The notes under the pieces were generated by a model. That model had not been told where the DNA came from. It saw only the letters and a program-made list of their open reading frames with translations, and searched no databases. Shown here in pieces: positions 16,917-26,151 of a stretch of 64,000 bases of DNA; positions within the stretch are counted from its first letter, which is position 1; each line of letters begins with the position of its first letter. The translations under genes were made by a program, and so were the position numbers. Origin of the DNA: CAVTUU01 sp045804965 (GTDB lineage Bacteria > Chloroflexota > Chloroflexia > Thermomicrobiales > UBA6265); contig JBJMMD010000031.1 in the NCBI GenBank assembly GCA_045804965.1, positions 80,174-144,173 of the forward strand. Direction: 5' to 3'.

Positions 16917-17933
16917 CTACGTGCGGACGGTCTGCTGACTCCGATTGAGCCGATTTTGGAGGATCAGCACGATCAAGAGGAATACGCCGCGGATGACATT
17001 TTCCCAGTAGGTTGTCAGCTCAAAGGTGCCTCGACCACGCTCGAAATTCAGGACATTGAAAATAAGCCCGAGGAGAACGACGCCAACGAGCGTCGTTCCC
17101 ACGGAGCCGCGGCCTCCGGTCAACAGTGTCCCGCCGACGACCACCGCAGCAATCGCGGAGAGTTCCCAGCCGATCGCGTAATTTGCGGAGCCGGAATAGG
17201 CGAGTGAGGCCAGGATAGCTCCGGCCAAGCCTGCGAGCGCCCCGCTCATCGCGTAGACGCCCACGGTGATCCGGGCGACGGGCAACCCGGCTAATCGAGC
17301 CGCCTCCTCATTTCCGCCAAGCGCCAGGACGTGGCGACCAAAGCGGGAAAAGTTGAGCAAGATCGATCCGAGGATATATGCGACGACCGTGATGATGACT
17401 GGTAGCGGCACTTGGCCGATGTTCTTCTGCCCGAGATCGATGAATCCGCTTTTAAAGTCAACCGGGACGCTCGCGTTGTGCGAGAGATTGAGCGCGAGTC
17501 CGCGCGCAGCGAGGAGCATGGCCAGGGTCATAATGAACGGCTGAATCTTGTACCGAGCAATAATGATTCCGTTGACGAAGCCAACCGCCAGTCCGACAGC
17601 CATCGTGCCCAGTGTGGCCTCGTAGATTCCGTGGCTGCTGAGGCGGGCGGCAACCACACTCGAAAGCGCCACATTCGCCCCGACCGAGAGATCGATGCCG
17701 CCGCTCATGATGACGAAGCTCATCCCGAGTGCGATGAGCCCGTAGTACGTGTTGTTCCGCAGCATCTCCCAGAGGTTGTATCGACTGTAAAAGTTCTCGC
17801 CGTAGCGCCAACATCCGAAGATAAAGACGGCGATCAACGCAAGCAGCGCCCCCTGTTGAGCGATGAGTCGCCTTATCTCGTCCCAACTATGTCGTTGTTG
17901 CGCCGATGAGATCGGCGGAGCGCTGACGGCCAT
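16917..17933 (-). CDS. Ribose-type sugar ABC transporter permease (RbsC family), second
   Basis: 338 residues with eight or more hydrophobic segments, the BPD_transp_2 architecture. The family signature region is seen as MSGGIDLSVGANVALSSVVAA near residue 75 and VVVGGTLLTGGRGSVGTTLVG near 265. With its partner gene 16 bases upstream it forms the channel of a pentose/hexose importer energised by the RbsA-type ATPase. Start taken at the ATG at 17933 preceded by AGAGGG; the frame extends 21 codons upstream into the neighbouring gene. It ends the operon. Confidence 0.92.
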   Translation of the reverse strand: MAVSAPPISSAQQRHSWDEIRRLIAQQGALLALIAVFIFGCWRYGENFYSRYNLWEMLRNNTYYGLIALGMSFVIMSGGIDLSVGANVALSSVVAARLSSHGIYEATLGTMAVGLAVGFVNGIIIARYKIQPFIMTLAMLLAARGLALNLSHNASVPVDFKSGFIDLGQKNIGQVPLPVIITVVAYILGSILLNFSRFGRHVLALGGNEEAARLAGLPVARITVGVYAMSGALAGLAGAILASLAYSGSANYAIGWELSAIAAVVVGGTLLTGGRGSVGTTLVGVVLLGLIFNVLNFERGRGTFELTTYWENVIRGVFLLIVLILQNRLNRSQQTVRT

Positions 17934-17949
17934 GTGAACCCTCTGATGA

Positions 17950-18969
17950 CTAGGTTGATTGCTGCCTCTGCAAGAGCACCGCAACCACGATCGCAACTGC
18001 GGTCACGATCCGGGTTGTAGCGTCCGAGATACCGTGCGAGATAAGCGTGTAACGCAATTGTTGAATTAATAGTGCACCTATCAGCGTGCCAACGACGGTC
18101 GCCCGCCCACCGGCGAGTGCCGTACCGCCGACGGCAGCTGCCGCGATCGCGTCAAGTTCCATATTTTGGCCGACGAGACTCGGGTCGGCGGAAGAATTGA
18201 TCGCGATCACGATGAGTCCGGCGAGCCCGGCCAGGAGACCGCTAATAGCGTAGACCGCGAACTTGATCCGGGTTACCGGCACGCCGGCGAGCCGCGCCGC
18301 CGACTCATTGCCGCCGGAAGCGAGAACGTACCGGCCAAAGGTCGTCGACGACATTGCCCACGAGGCGAAAGCAACGATGACGAGCATCATGATGACTTGC
18401 ACGGGAATGCTCAGAACCCGTCCTTGGAGCATGCCTTGAAAGTCGTGGTTATGAAAACCTCTGAGCTTGCCGCCCGTAATGACCTGGGCGATGCCGCGGC
18501 CGCCAAGATAGAGAACAAGCGTAGCGATAATAGGCTGAATTTTGAAACGGGCGATCAACAATCCATTGAAGAGCCCGAAGCATCCGGCAACGAGAATGGG
18601 GATGACGATCGCGACAATGATTCCCACCCAGTGGTACTCAAATGGAAACCGGTCACTGAGAAAGATCTTCGGCGCAAGCACCGCTGAAATCGCCATCAGC
18701 GAGCCCACGGAGAGATCGATACCGCCGGTTGCAATCACGATGGTCATGCCCACACCGACGATGACGATGGTAGAGACCTGCGTCAGGTTGACTCGCCATG
18801 TTGTCCAGCTAAAAAAATTCGTAGTAAAGATCGCGTTGAATGCGCAGAGCAGAAGCAAGGCAACGAAAGTGCCTTGGGCGGATCCAAGCGCTTCAAACCA
18901 GCGTGGCGCTGAAAACCGGCGCACGGGCGAGCGTTGACCAACGACCGATGCCTGACCCGGCGTTTCCAC
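17950..18969 (-). CDS. Ribose-type sugar ABC transporter permease (RbsC family), first
   Basis: 339 residues. Signature motif IVIATGGIDLSVGSLMAISA near residue 80 and AAAVGGTALAGGRATVVGTLIG near 285 match RbsC/XylH. Its GTG start shares its first G with the TAG stop of the ATPase gene (one-base overlap), indicating translational coupling. Two distinct permease genes in the operon imply a heterodimeric channel, as in several Gram-positive and Chloroflexota sugar importers, rather than the RbsC homodimer of Escherichia coli. Confidence 0.93.
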   Translation of the reverse strand: METPGQASVVGQRSPVRRFSAPRWFEALGSAQGTFVALLLLCAFNAIFTTNFFSWTTWRVNLTQVSTIVIVGVGMTIVIATGGIDLSVGSLMAISAVLAPKIFLSDRFPFEYHWVGIIVAIVIPILVAGCFGLFNGLLIARFKIQPIIATLVLYLGGRGIAQVITGGKLRGFHNHDFQGMLQGRVLSIPVQVIMMLVIVAFASWAMSSTTFGRYVLASGGNESAARLAGVPVTRIKFAVYAISGLLAGLAGLIVIAINSSADPSLVGQNMELDAIAAAAVGGTALAGGRATVVGTLIGALLIQQLRYTLISHGISDATTRIVTAVAIVVAVLLQRQQST

Positions 18970-20525
18970 TATTCCGCCTGCTCTGGCGACGGTGAGGCCG
19001 ATTCGTCTCCATGTGCCATGGCGGTCATGATCGCCTGCTGGTTGATTTGCACTCCTTCGAGTTTGGTCGCGGTGCGCCCGTCACGAAGCACCGTGACTCG
19101 ATCGCAACCTTCGATGATTTCTTCAATTTCCGACGAAATCATGAGGACGCCAAGACCTTGATCGGCCAACTCGTCAATGAGTTGCTGGATTTCGGCCTTT
19201 GCCCCGACATCAATACCCCTGGTCGGCTCGTCGAGAATCAGTAACTTCGGGTTCATGCAGAGCCACCGCGCGAGAAGGACCTTCTGCTGGTTTCCGCCGG
19301 ATAACTCGCGAATCTTCTGTTCTGGTCCGGACGCCCTAATGCCCAGGCGCTTAACGAAGCGGTCGACGATCTCTCGTTGCTTCGCGCGATCGATCACTCC
19401 GTGGCTAGCCAGTGCCGGAAGCGCGGCCAGCGTCAGATTCTCGCGCACCGACATGAAGGGAATGATGCCGTCCGCCTTCCGATCCTCGGAGCAAAGACCA
19501 ATGCCGGCCTTGATCGCATCGACCGGCGTCTTGAACGACGCAACTTTGCCGTTGAATCGGATAGTGCCGCTATCGATTGGATCGGCGCCGAAGATGCACC
19601 GTGCAACCTCCGTCCGGCCAGAGCCCAGCAGCCCGGCGAGCCCGACGATTTCTGACGAGTGAATGCTTACCGAAGCGCCCTGCAACTCGCGTCCGCGCTG
19701 GAGATTTTCGGCCTCGAGCAACTCCTTCTCTCCGGGCTTTCGCCTTCGCTCGGTAAATCCCGTCGCTCCCTCCCGGCGAACTTCAATCAATTCTTTACCA
19801 AGCATCGACGCGACCAATTCAAGCTTCGTGATGCTCGCGATCTCGCGCTCCTCGACGGTTTTCCCGTCACGCATGATGGTGACGCGGTCACAAACTTGAA
19901 ACAGTTCGTCGAGCCGGTGAGAGATCAGGATGACGCTGACGCCGCTTGTTGTCAGATGCCGAATTGTCTGAAACAGAACCTCGACTTCGCGATCGTCGAG
20001 CGATGAGGTCGGCTCGTCCATCACGACGAGTTTCGCATTGAACGAAAGTGCGCGGGCAATCGCGACCATTTGTTGATGGGCGACGTTGTAGGACATCAAG
20101 GGCTGACGCACATCGACGTGCACACTGAGCGTCGCGAGAAGGTCGGATGCCTTCCGGTTCATCTTGCGCCAATTTATGAATCCAAATCGGCGCGGCTCGC
20201 GGCCCATAAAGATGTTTTCGGCCACTGATCGGAATCCAACGAGATTGATCTCCTGATAGATCGTGCTGACTCCAGAATCCTGTGCTTGCCGCGGAGTGTG
20301 AAAGTCAACCGTTTGGCCATCAAAGGAGATGGTTCCGGCATCGCGGCGATAAGCCCCATTTAGGATTTTGACAAGCGTCGATTTGCCTGCTCCGTTTTGC
20401 CCAACTACGGCGTGGGCTTCGCCACGGCCAACCCGCAGCCACGCGTTGTCGAGAGCAACAACACCCGGGAAGCTCTTAGAAATGCCTTCCATCACGAGCA
20501 AGTGTTCACGCGTTGGCTCAGTCAT
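18969..20525 (-). CDS. Sugar ABC transporter ATPase with two nucleotide-binding domains (RbsA type)
   Basis: 518 residues. The first domain has Walker A GQNGAGKST near residue 38, signature in YNVAHQQMVAIARAL and Walker B LVVMDEPTSSLDD near 165; the second has the usual degenerate P-loop GLLGSGRTE near 295, signature LSGGNQQKVLLARWL near 408 and Walker B LLILDEPTRGIDVG near 430. This dual arrangement is diagnostic of the RbsA/MglA/XylG group importing monosaccharides. The operon order is binding protein, ATPase, permease, permease. ATG start. Confidence 0.95.
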   Translation of the reverse strand: MTEPTREHLLVMEGISKSFPGVVALDNAWLRVGRGEAHAVVGQNGAGKSTLVKILNGAYRRDAGTISFDGQTVDFHTPRQAQDSGVSTIYQEINLVGFRSVAENIFMGREPRRFGFINWRKMNRKASDLLATLSVHVDVRQPLMSYNVAHQQMVAIARALSFNAKLVVMDEPTSSLDDREVEVLFQTIRHLTTSGVSVILISHRLDELFQVCDRVTIMRDGKTVEEREIASITKLELVASMLGKELIEVRREGATGFTERRRKPGEKELLEAENLQRGRELQGASVSIHSSEIVGLAGLLGSGRTEVARCIFGADPIDSGTIRFNGKVASFKTPVDAIKAGIGLCSEDRKADGIIPFMSVRENLTLAALPALASHGVIDRAKQREIVDRFVKRLGIRASGPEQKIRELSGGNQQKVLLARWLCMNPKLLILDEPTRGIDVGAKAEIQQLIDELADQGLGVLMISSEIEEIIEGCDRVTVLRDGRTATKLEGVQINQQAIMTAMAHGDESASPSPEQAE

Positions 20526-20581
20526 TGCATGCTCCGTTGCGATTAAGCCTTAGCGTACAACGCGCGACGAATAAGGGAAAA

Positions 20582-20605
20582 GAGGGGCCGCGGCGGCGAC
20601 CCCTC
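20582..20605 (-). terminator. Stem-loop between sugar-binding protein and ATPase genes, possible attenuator
   Basis: GAGGGG / CCCCTC with a GC-rich 12-base interior, followed on the minus strand by TTTTCCCTT. A second hairpin, AGCGTTT-TCC-AAACGCT at 20617-20633, overlaps the stop of the binding-protein gene. The tandem pair with a short T run fits partial termination that keeps binding-protein mRNA in excess. Confidence 0.6.
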
Positions 20606-20631
20606 CCTGTACGTGGAGCGTTTTCCAAACG

Positions 20632-21669
20632 CTAGAATTGTTTGCCTTGGAAGTCCTTGGCGTTGTTCTTGTCGAAGAAACGGTCTTTGACGATCACCCA
20701 GTCAGGTATGTCTTCGCCGTTGACATACTTGTCCATCGTCTCGAAGGCAATCGGGCCAAAGAAGGGGCTCGACTCGACCGTCGCGCCGAGTTCCCCGGCA
20801 ACGATCGCATCAAGCGCGTCATTTTCACCGTCAATCGAGACAAGGATCACATCCTGGCCCGGCTTCTTTCCAGCATCTTTGAGGGCAGCGATTGCGCCAA
20901 TCGCCATTTCATCGTTATGTGCGTAGACTGCGGTGACATCCGGGTGCGCCTGGAGGAGCGTCTGCATCAGCTTCCGGCCCGGGTCACGCTGGAAGTCGCC
21001 CGACTGCGAGTCGAGAATCGTCATCCCGGCAACCGGAGTCGCCACAGGGGTTCCCTTGAACGATCCCTTGAGAATATAGTCGTCAAATCCCTTCTTCCGA
21101 AGAATCGCGGGATCTGCGCCGGTCGTCCCCTCGAGCTCGATAATTTTGGCAGTGCCGCCGGTCGCTTTCACGAGCCATTCCGCCGCGCGTCTGCCCTGTT
21201 CGATAAAATCGGAGCCGATGAATGTGACGTAGTCTTCACCGGGCTTCGCGATCGAATGGTCGACATCCCGGTCAATCAAGATCACCGGGATTCCGGCCTG
21301 CTTGATCTTCAATACGGCCGGTGCCAGAGGTTGAGTTTCCCGGGGTGGGAAGATCATGACGTCCGGGCGCTGAGCGATGATCGAGTCAATGTCGGCGAGT
21401 TGTTTCGCGGTGTCCTCGTTTGCGTCGGTCATGATCAGCTTGTAACCGCGTTTGTTCGCCTCATCCTGCATGCTCTTGGTTTCACCAAGACGCCAGGGGT
21501 TGGTGCTGCCGACCTGCGAGAAGCCTACTGTGTAGGTGTCCTTCTTTGGCAGAGGCGGCAGATCGGCTGCGAAAGCGCCTCTGGACAGGTGGGAACCCAG
21601 GGCAAGCGCCCCTGCGCCTCCTGCAGCCACTCGTAGTAATTGTCGTCGGGTCATTTCTCGCGTCGTCAC
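20632..21669 (-). CDS. Sugar-binding protein of the ribose-type ABC transporter, TAT-exported
   Basis: 345 residues, periplasmic-binding-protein-like domain of the RbsB/XylF group. The export signal MTRRQLLRVAAGGAGALAL carries the twin arginine and is followed by a cleavage-like ALGSHLSRGAFAAD. Typical strands follow: YTVGFSQVGSTNPWR, hinge-like IPVILIDRDVDH near residue 130, DVTAVYAHNDEMAIGAIAAL near 245 and VILVSIDGENDALDAI near 275. GTG start with GGAGGAG seven bases upstream. It captures a monosaccharide or sugar derivative; the adjacent divergent dehydratase and dehydrogenase genes suggest a sugar acid or a sugar oxidised on entry. Confidence 0.93.
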   Translation of the reverse strand: MTTREMTRRQLLRVAAGGAGALALGSHLSRGAFAADLPPLPKKDTYTVGFSQVGSTNPWRLGETKSMQDEANKRGYKLIMTDANEDTAKQLADIDSIIAQRPDVMIFPPRETQPLAPAVLKIKQAGIPVILIDRDVDHSIAKPGEDYVTFIGSDFIEQGRRAAEWLVKATGGTAKIIELEGTTGADPAILRKKGFDDYILKGSFKGTPVATPVAGMTILDSQSGDFQRDPGRKLMQTLLQAHPDVTAVYAHNDEMAIGAIAALKDAGKKPGQDVILVSIDGENDALDAIVAGELGATVESSPFFGPIAFETMDKYVNGEDIPDWVIVKDRFFDKNNAKDFQGKQF

Positions 21670-22010
21670 TCTACGTCTCCTCCCTTGACACAGCTTTTAA
21701 TACCGCTGCACACGCGTGCGGGCGGTAGTCCATTGGGGACCCGAGAGATAATTTGACCGTCGCACGGTTGGGATGGCTTCGAATGGTCACAGTCTCCTTG
21801 AGCCGCGACATGCGCGAACGATTGACTTGGAGTAGATGAAACTTTGCGGATTGTACACGGCGCTTGGACGACGTCAACAACGCGCGAAATGTACCCCTCG
21901 ACGCCGTCGTGTGAAAGCGCTGTTCGGACTGGCGCGCAACGTGCGCTGTGGGTCCGATCTGGCTTTCGAGGTCAACATCGTTGAGCGCGAGAGGCATCTA
22001 AGGAGGTTCG
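21670..22010. promoter_or_regulatory. Divergent control region between sugar uptake and catabolic genes
   Basis: 341 bases between the minus-strand sugar ABC operon and the plus-strand dehydratase gene, so both promoters should lie here. TGAAAGCGCTGTTC at 21912-21925 has the symmetric AGCGCT core often seen in LacI-family operators, 86 bases before the dehydratase start; its flanks are only partly palindromic. ATTGACTTGG near 21820 could serve as a plus-strand -35. These calls are tentative. Confidence 0.4.
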
Positions 22011-23222
22011 GTGAAGATCACAGACGTGACAACGATCAAGCTCTCGTACGATCTGCCAGTGCCGATGGCAGACGCGATTCACTTCATGCCAAGCCGGCCG
22101 ACGCTCCTCGTCCAAGTTCATACGGACGCCGGCATCGTCGGCCTTGGAGAAAGTGCTGCTTACGGCGGCTATCTGGAAAGCACGGAAGCAATCGTCCTCG
22201 GGGAGTTGCGGCAGACGATTCTCGACGAGGATCCGTTTCGCGTTGAAAAGCTCTGGGCTAGGATGGCGACCCGGGCGCACCAACGCGGTCGCCGGGGCAT
22301 GATGATGATGGCCATAAGCGGCGTCGACATCGCGCTCTGGGACATTATTGGCCAGGCCACGAAAACCCCGCTTTACCGCCTCTTAGGCGCGTATCGACAC
22401 ACTCTCGATGCATACGCTTCCGCCGGCTTCTACGCTAGGGACAAGGACGTTCATACGCTCGAAGAAGAAGTTCGCGGCTACGCAGAACGCGGTTTCAAGA
22501 CCATCAAAATCAAGGTCGGCCGAAACCCAGATGTCATGTTGAACCCTTTGCACGACATGCAAGCACATGATTATGCGACTGTGTCACTCGACGAGGACAT
22601 CGAGCGCGTTCGCGCCGCGCGGGCCGCGATCGGTCCAGGTGTTCGGCTAGCGGTCGACGCGAACAATGCCTGGACTCCTTCGGTTGCCCTGAAATTCATG
22701 CGCGAAGTCGAGTCACTGAAGATCCATTGGCTAGAAGAGCCGGTCTCCACTGACGACATCGAGGGCAGCGCCGCCGTCGCTTCCCAGCTCGACACACCGG
22801 TTGCTGGCTACGAAACCGAAACTGGATTATCCGGATTTCGGGAATTGATCACTCGTCGCGCAGTCGACATCGTGCAGCCCGATGTCATTTGGACGGGTGG
22901 AATCACGGAAACGCGGAAGGTCGCGGCATTGGCTCAGGCGTTCGGCTTGCCCTTAATTCCCCACGTCTTCTCATCTGCTGTCAGCACCATTGCCAACATG
23001 CACTTGATCGCGTCGATTCCAAATGGAGGACTCTTGGAATTTGACCAGAACCCAAACCCGCTCCGATCAGAGCTGTTCGAGGAACCGATTGAGGTCTCCA
23101 CCAATGGAGCTGTGGCACTTCCCGAGCGTCCGGGCTTGGGCGTGACACTGAATCAAGCAACGATCCAACGCTACCGTATCGAGCAACACAGACCAGACTC
23201 GGTGCTGAAAATCACTTCGTAG
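22011..23222 (+). CDS. Enolase-superfamily sugar-acid dehydratase/racemase (MR/MLE family)
   Basis: 403 residues. The N-terminal capping domain (1-125) is followed by the barrel. Key residues are visible: KIK (Lys166 and Lys168, the KxK acid/base pair), metal ligands Asp216 in AVDANNAW, Glu242 in WLEEP and Glu268 or Glu270 in GYETE, Asp291 in QPDVIW and a His in PHVFSSAVS near 317 that would form the second base. This pattern fits the mandelate-racemase subgroup, whose members dehydrate sugar acids such as galactonate, gluconate or rhamnonate. GTG start with AAGGAGG four bases upstream. It lies with an SDR gene 18 bases downstream and is divergent from the sugar ABC operon; substrate not determinable. 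Confidence 0.9.
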   Translation: MKITDVTTIKLSYDLPVPMADAIHFMPSRPTLLVQVHTDAGIVGLGESAAYGGYLESTEAIVLGELRQTILDEDPFRVEKLWARMATRAHQRGRRGMMMMAISGVDIALWDIIGQATKTPLYRLLGAYRHTLDAYASAGFYARDKDVHTLEEEVRGYAERGFKTIKIKVGRNPDVMLNPLHDMQAHDYATVSLDEDIERVRAARAAIGPGVRLAVDANNAWTPSVALKFMREVESLKIHWLEEPVSTDDIEGSAAVASQLDTPVAGYETETGLSGFRELITRRAVDIVQPDVIWTGGITETRKVAALAQAFGLPLIPHVFSSAVSTIANMHLIASIPNGGLLEFDQNPNPLRSELFEEPIEVSTNGAVALPERPGLGVTLNQATIQRYRIEQHRPDSVLKITS

Positions 23223-23240
23223 GGAACAGGAGGGCACGAA

Positions 23241-24020
23241 ATGAGATTGCAAGGCAAAGTCGCGGTTGTTACGGGAGGCGCGCAGGGAATAGGCAGGGCG
23301 ATCTGCCTGCGCTTTGCACAGGAAGGAGCAGCGGTCGTCGTGGCGGATCTGAACGAAGCGAGCGCCACCGCGGTGACGACCGAGATCACGGCGAGCGGCG
23401 GCCAGGCGACCGCGGCCGCTGTCGACGTTCGGGATCAGGTTCAGGTTCAGCGTCTCATCGAAACCTCGGTCGCATCGTTCGGCGGGGTCGACATCTTGGT
23501 GAACAATGCCGGGGTCGGCAAGATCATCCCATTCATGGATACCACGGAAGCGGACTGGGATTTCATGTTCGATGTGAACTGCAAAGGTCTACTTTGGACT
23601 AGTCAAGCGGTAGCGAAGCAGATGATCGCGCAAGGAAGAGGCGGCAAGATCATCAACCTGGCTTCCCAGGCCGGCCGCCGCGGAGAGGCGTTGGTACTCG
23701 CTTATTGTGCCAGCAAAGCCTGCGTGATCAGCATGACACAATCGATGGCGCTCGCGCTCGCCCCACATAAGATCAACGTCAATGCGCTTGCCCCTGGCAT
23801 CGTCGACACGCCGTTTTGGGACGAAGTCGACAAACAATTTGCGAAGCTCTTGAACATGGAGGTAGGGGAGCCGAAGCGCACATTCAGCGCGCAAATCCCG
23901 CTTGGTCGTATCGAACAGCCAGAAGACGTGGCTGGTGCAGCGGTTTTCCTCGCATCATCCGATGCCGACTACATCACCCAGCAGTGCCTCAACGTCGACG
24001 GTGGAAACTGGCCAAGTTAG
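23241..24020 (+). CDS. Short-chain dehydrogenase/reductase (SDR), sugar dehydrogenase-like
   Basis: 259 residues, classical SDR. NAD(P)-binding TGGAQGIGRAI begins near residue 11, with Asp at the end of beta-2 (VVVADLNEA) favouring NAD; NNAG near 87, active-site Ser in INLASQAGRRG near 140 and the YCASK tetrad part (Tyr153, Lys157). The C-terminus QCLNVDGGNWPS is typical of sorbitol, glucose or galactose dehydrogenase-like members. AGGAGG lies seven bases before the ATG. As the second gene after the MR/MLE dehydratase, a role in oxidising the transported sugar or its product is likely. Confidence 0.92.
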   Translation: MRLQGKVAVVTGGAQGIGRAICLRFAQEGAAVVVADLNEASATAVTTEITASGGQATAAAVDVRDQVQVQRLIETSVASFGGVDILVNNAGVGKIIPFMDTTEADWDFMFDVNCKGLLWTSQAVAKQMIAQGRGGKIINLASQAGRRGEALVLAYCASKACVISMTQSMALALAPHKINVNALAPGIVDTPFWDEVDKQFAKLLNMEVGEPKRTFSAQIPLGRIEQPEDVAGAAVFLASSDADYITQQCLNVDGGNWPS

Positions 24021-24407
24021 CATCCTGACCAGGTAAGTAGCCTCGCCTGGAGCCGCGCCCTGCCCCACCGTGCGCGCCGGCGGTGCGCTCCGCTCGGCGA
24101 GAACATAGAGTGCGGGCTGAAATGGCGCTACCACCCATTCCCAGGCTGGGGCTGAATGCCGCGAAGCGCAACGGGTATAACGAGGATGCAGAATGCACGG
24201 ATGGATCGTGCCGGGCGCAGAGGTTGCAACGCCGTGGAGGTGTCGCGGGAAGTAGTGCTTTACGGTTGGCCATGCACCCAGCGCGGACTCGACTCAGCAG
24301 ACCTCGCCGATGGCGTAGGCCCGCTTCCGTTGCATCGCTACGAGTGCTCACCCTACGAAGATGGACGCTGGACCTTCTCTTCGAGAGAACTAGGGACCCG
24401 GCGACCC
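24021..24407. other. Intergenic region between convergent SDR and nitrite reductase genes
   Basis: 387 bases. Possible stem CACCG/CGGTG around 24067-24086 could terminate the SDR transcript. The long plus-strand frame that begins at 24156 is antisense to the nitrite reductase gene and has no protein character. Nothing else was recognised. Confidence 0.45.
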
Positions 24408-25451
24408 CTATGTGGCCTGGAGCAAGGCAATGGCACCGTGCTGGGCGTGACCGAAGGCGTGATTGACCGCCGGATAGGTTCCCGGTTCGGGGATTGTAAG
24501 CTCAACGCACGCCCCGTCTCCCGGTCCGATCGTGATCGATTGCAAGCCGACCAGTTTATTGGCCGGATTGGCGTTGACATAGGCCGCATCAAAGACCGCC
24601 CCTACGACGTGAAAGCTCGACCAGATGTTAGGCCCGGCATTGACCACGAAGATGCGGATCGGCTCACCGACCTTCACCGCGATCGGGTGCTCGACGTACT
24701 GATTGGCATAGCCATTGAAGACGGCATAGTCGAGCGAACCATATTGCATCAGCTTGCCGAAGTCTGGTGTCTTGACGCCGTTCGGCCCGTCCGTCAGATA
24801 GAATTCACTTTGGACAAAGACAATTTCCTGCGCTGGGGGCCACCCCTCTTTGGGGTCGACGATCATCGCTCCGTACATCCCGGCTCCGATGTGCATCAGC
24901 ACCGGCGGCGTTCCGCAGTGGTACATGAACGCGCCCGGATACTTCGGCGTAAAGCGCCAGGTGTACTCCTGCCCCGGCTGGACCACCGGGTAGTTCACAT
25001 TGGGTGGAGTCTGGGCTGCGTGAGTGTCGAGGGAATGGGCCATTTGCGCTTCGTTGCGCACGGTGACGGTGATCTCGTCGCCGACCATCATGCGCATTGG
25101 GGTACTCGGGATCGTGCCCTCAAAGCTCCAGCCAGCGTACGTCACACCTTGGGCGACGAAGACGGTCGTCTCCTTCGCCGTCAACGTGATTTTTTTGGGA
25201 CCGGGCTGGACCGCGACGAGCACCGGATCCATCGGGGTAAATGTAGTCGGCGGTTGCGGGATTGGTGTACCAGAGCCCGTGCCCGGCTGCTCTCCACCGG
25301 AGCCAATAGGTGCGCCCGGTGGTGTCGGCGTCGGTTCTTGGGCCCGCACCGACTGTTCGCCGACGAATCCGCCGACTGGAATGGCTAAACCGAGCCCTGC
25401 CGCGAGTTTGACTAGCCCCCGACGATCAACGGGCGCGAGCAGTTTTTCCAT
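24408..25451 (-). CDS. nirK: Copper-containing nitrite reductase, NirK-type two-domain multicopper oxidase
   Basis: 347 residues with a TAT-like signal (DRRGLVKLAAGLGLAIP) and a Pro/Gly-rich linker (about 38-70). All copper-site residues of NirK can be aligned: His139, Asp142 and His144 in AHSLDTH (HxxDxH), the adjacent pair His178-Cys179, His187 and Met192 in MHIGAGM, then His281 in SSFHVVGAVFD and His331 in VNHAFGHAQ. These give type 1 (H139, C179, H187, M192) and type 2 (H144, H178, H331) sites plus the catalytic Asp142/His281 pair. NirK reduces nitrite to NO outside the membrane. AGGGG precedes the ATG by eight bases. No nitrate or NO reductase genes are adjacent, so a detoxification or partial denitrification role is possible. 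A laccase-like two-domain oxidase remains an alternative. Confidence 0.78.
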   Translation of the reverse strand: MEKLLAPVDRRGLVKLAAGLGLAIPVGGFVGEQSVRAQEPTPTPPGAPIGSGGEQPGTGSGTPIPQPPTTFTPMDPVLVAVQPGPKKITLTAKETTVFVAQGVTYAGWSFEGTIPSTPMRMMVGDEITVTVRNEAQMAHSLDTHAAQTPPNVNYPVVQPGQEYTWRFTPKYPGAFMYHCGTPPVLMHIGAGMYGAMIVDPKEGWPPAQEIVFVQSEFYLTDGPNGVKTPDFGKLMQYGSLDYAVFNGYANQYVEHPIAVKVGEPIRIFVVNAGPNIWSSFHVVGAVFDAAYVNANPANKLVGLQSITIGPGDGACVELTIPEPGTYPAVNHAFGHAQHGAIALLQAT

Positions 25452-26151
25452 CAGTCAACCCCTTGCTCCTCTATGCGATGACGTCCTCTCAGCTCGAAAC
25501 ATCTGCGGGCAGCCTTTGTTTACCGCTCTTCGGCGATGATCTCGCACGCGTCCGATACACGATGAAAACGCGACCGCAAGGACTGTGCCGGACGAGTTAC
25601 ATCTTCGCTCATGCCCTTTCGTCGCCCGTCGGTCGCTTCTCATTCCCCGCTGGCTGATTCGGGTGTAACGATGTTCGCGAAGCGAGCTCTCGTGCAGAAG
25701 ACGCTCTTCTATGAGCCACTTCAAAGCGTCCTCAAACGATTCCGAATCATCAGCAGGTCGTGGCTCCATTGCAACCGCACTGTTGATCGCTGGATGTGTG
25801 AAGCTTCCAGATGAAGTTGTCCAAGCGTCCTGCTCAACGCGCGTTGATCGCCCGCAGCACCTCGTCTCCACCGACGAGTGCGACGGCTGGAAGACCAACA
25901 GCCGCAAGGGAAGCTGCACCGCGTCGTGCGTGTAGAACCCGGCTCGGGCTAGGCTCTTCTGAACGCGCTTCAGCCAGATTGATAGCGGCACGGCGATCGT
26001 GGCCGCATACCTTGTGCTGGTGCCGAGTCGGGCCGTAGTTCGTCGCCCGGCGGAAATCGAGCCAATTCGTTTGCAGTCGATCCCGAGTTGACTATCAAGG
26101 TCGTATTACGAGGAAAGAGATCCCCAAGTTGCACGGCGACCCTTACCGCTT
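25452..26151. other. Decayed intergenic region
   Basis: 700 bases without a convincing gene. On the minus strand a stop-to-stop frame at 25834-26091 contains KVCGHDRRAAINLAEAR, faintly like the C-terminal zinc/RuvC-III tail (DRDxNAAxN) of TnpB proteins, but two residues of the motif are missing. A minus-strand frame from 25767 starts MEPRPADDSESFEDALKW, which is protein-like for about 40 residues and then loses character. This may be remnant coding DNA broken by frameshifts. Confidence 0.35.

Noticed and set aside
21912..21925. LacI-type operator upstream of the dehydratase gene
   Set aside because: Only the AGCGCT core is symmetric; noted in the control region but not called as a separate site.
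24156..25388. 410-codon plus-strand open frame opposite nirK
   Set aside because: Antisense shadow: low-complexity basic and Asp/Arg-rich product, while the minus strand carries all NirK ligands.
25834..26091. TnpB-like tail (CGHDRRAAINLAEAR)
   Set aside because: Two residues of the DRDxNAAxN motif are missing and no other TnpB region or IS end is visible; kept only as a low-interest remark.
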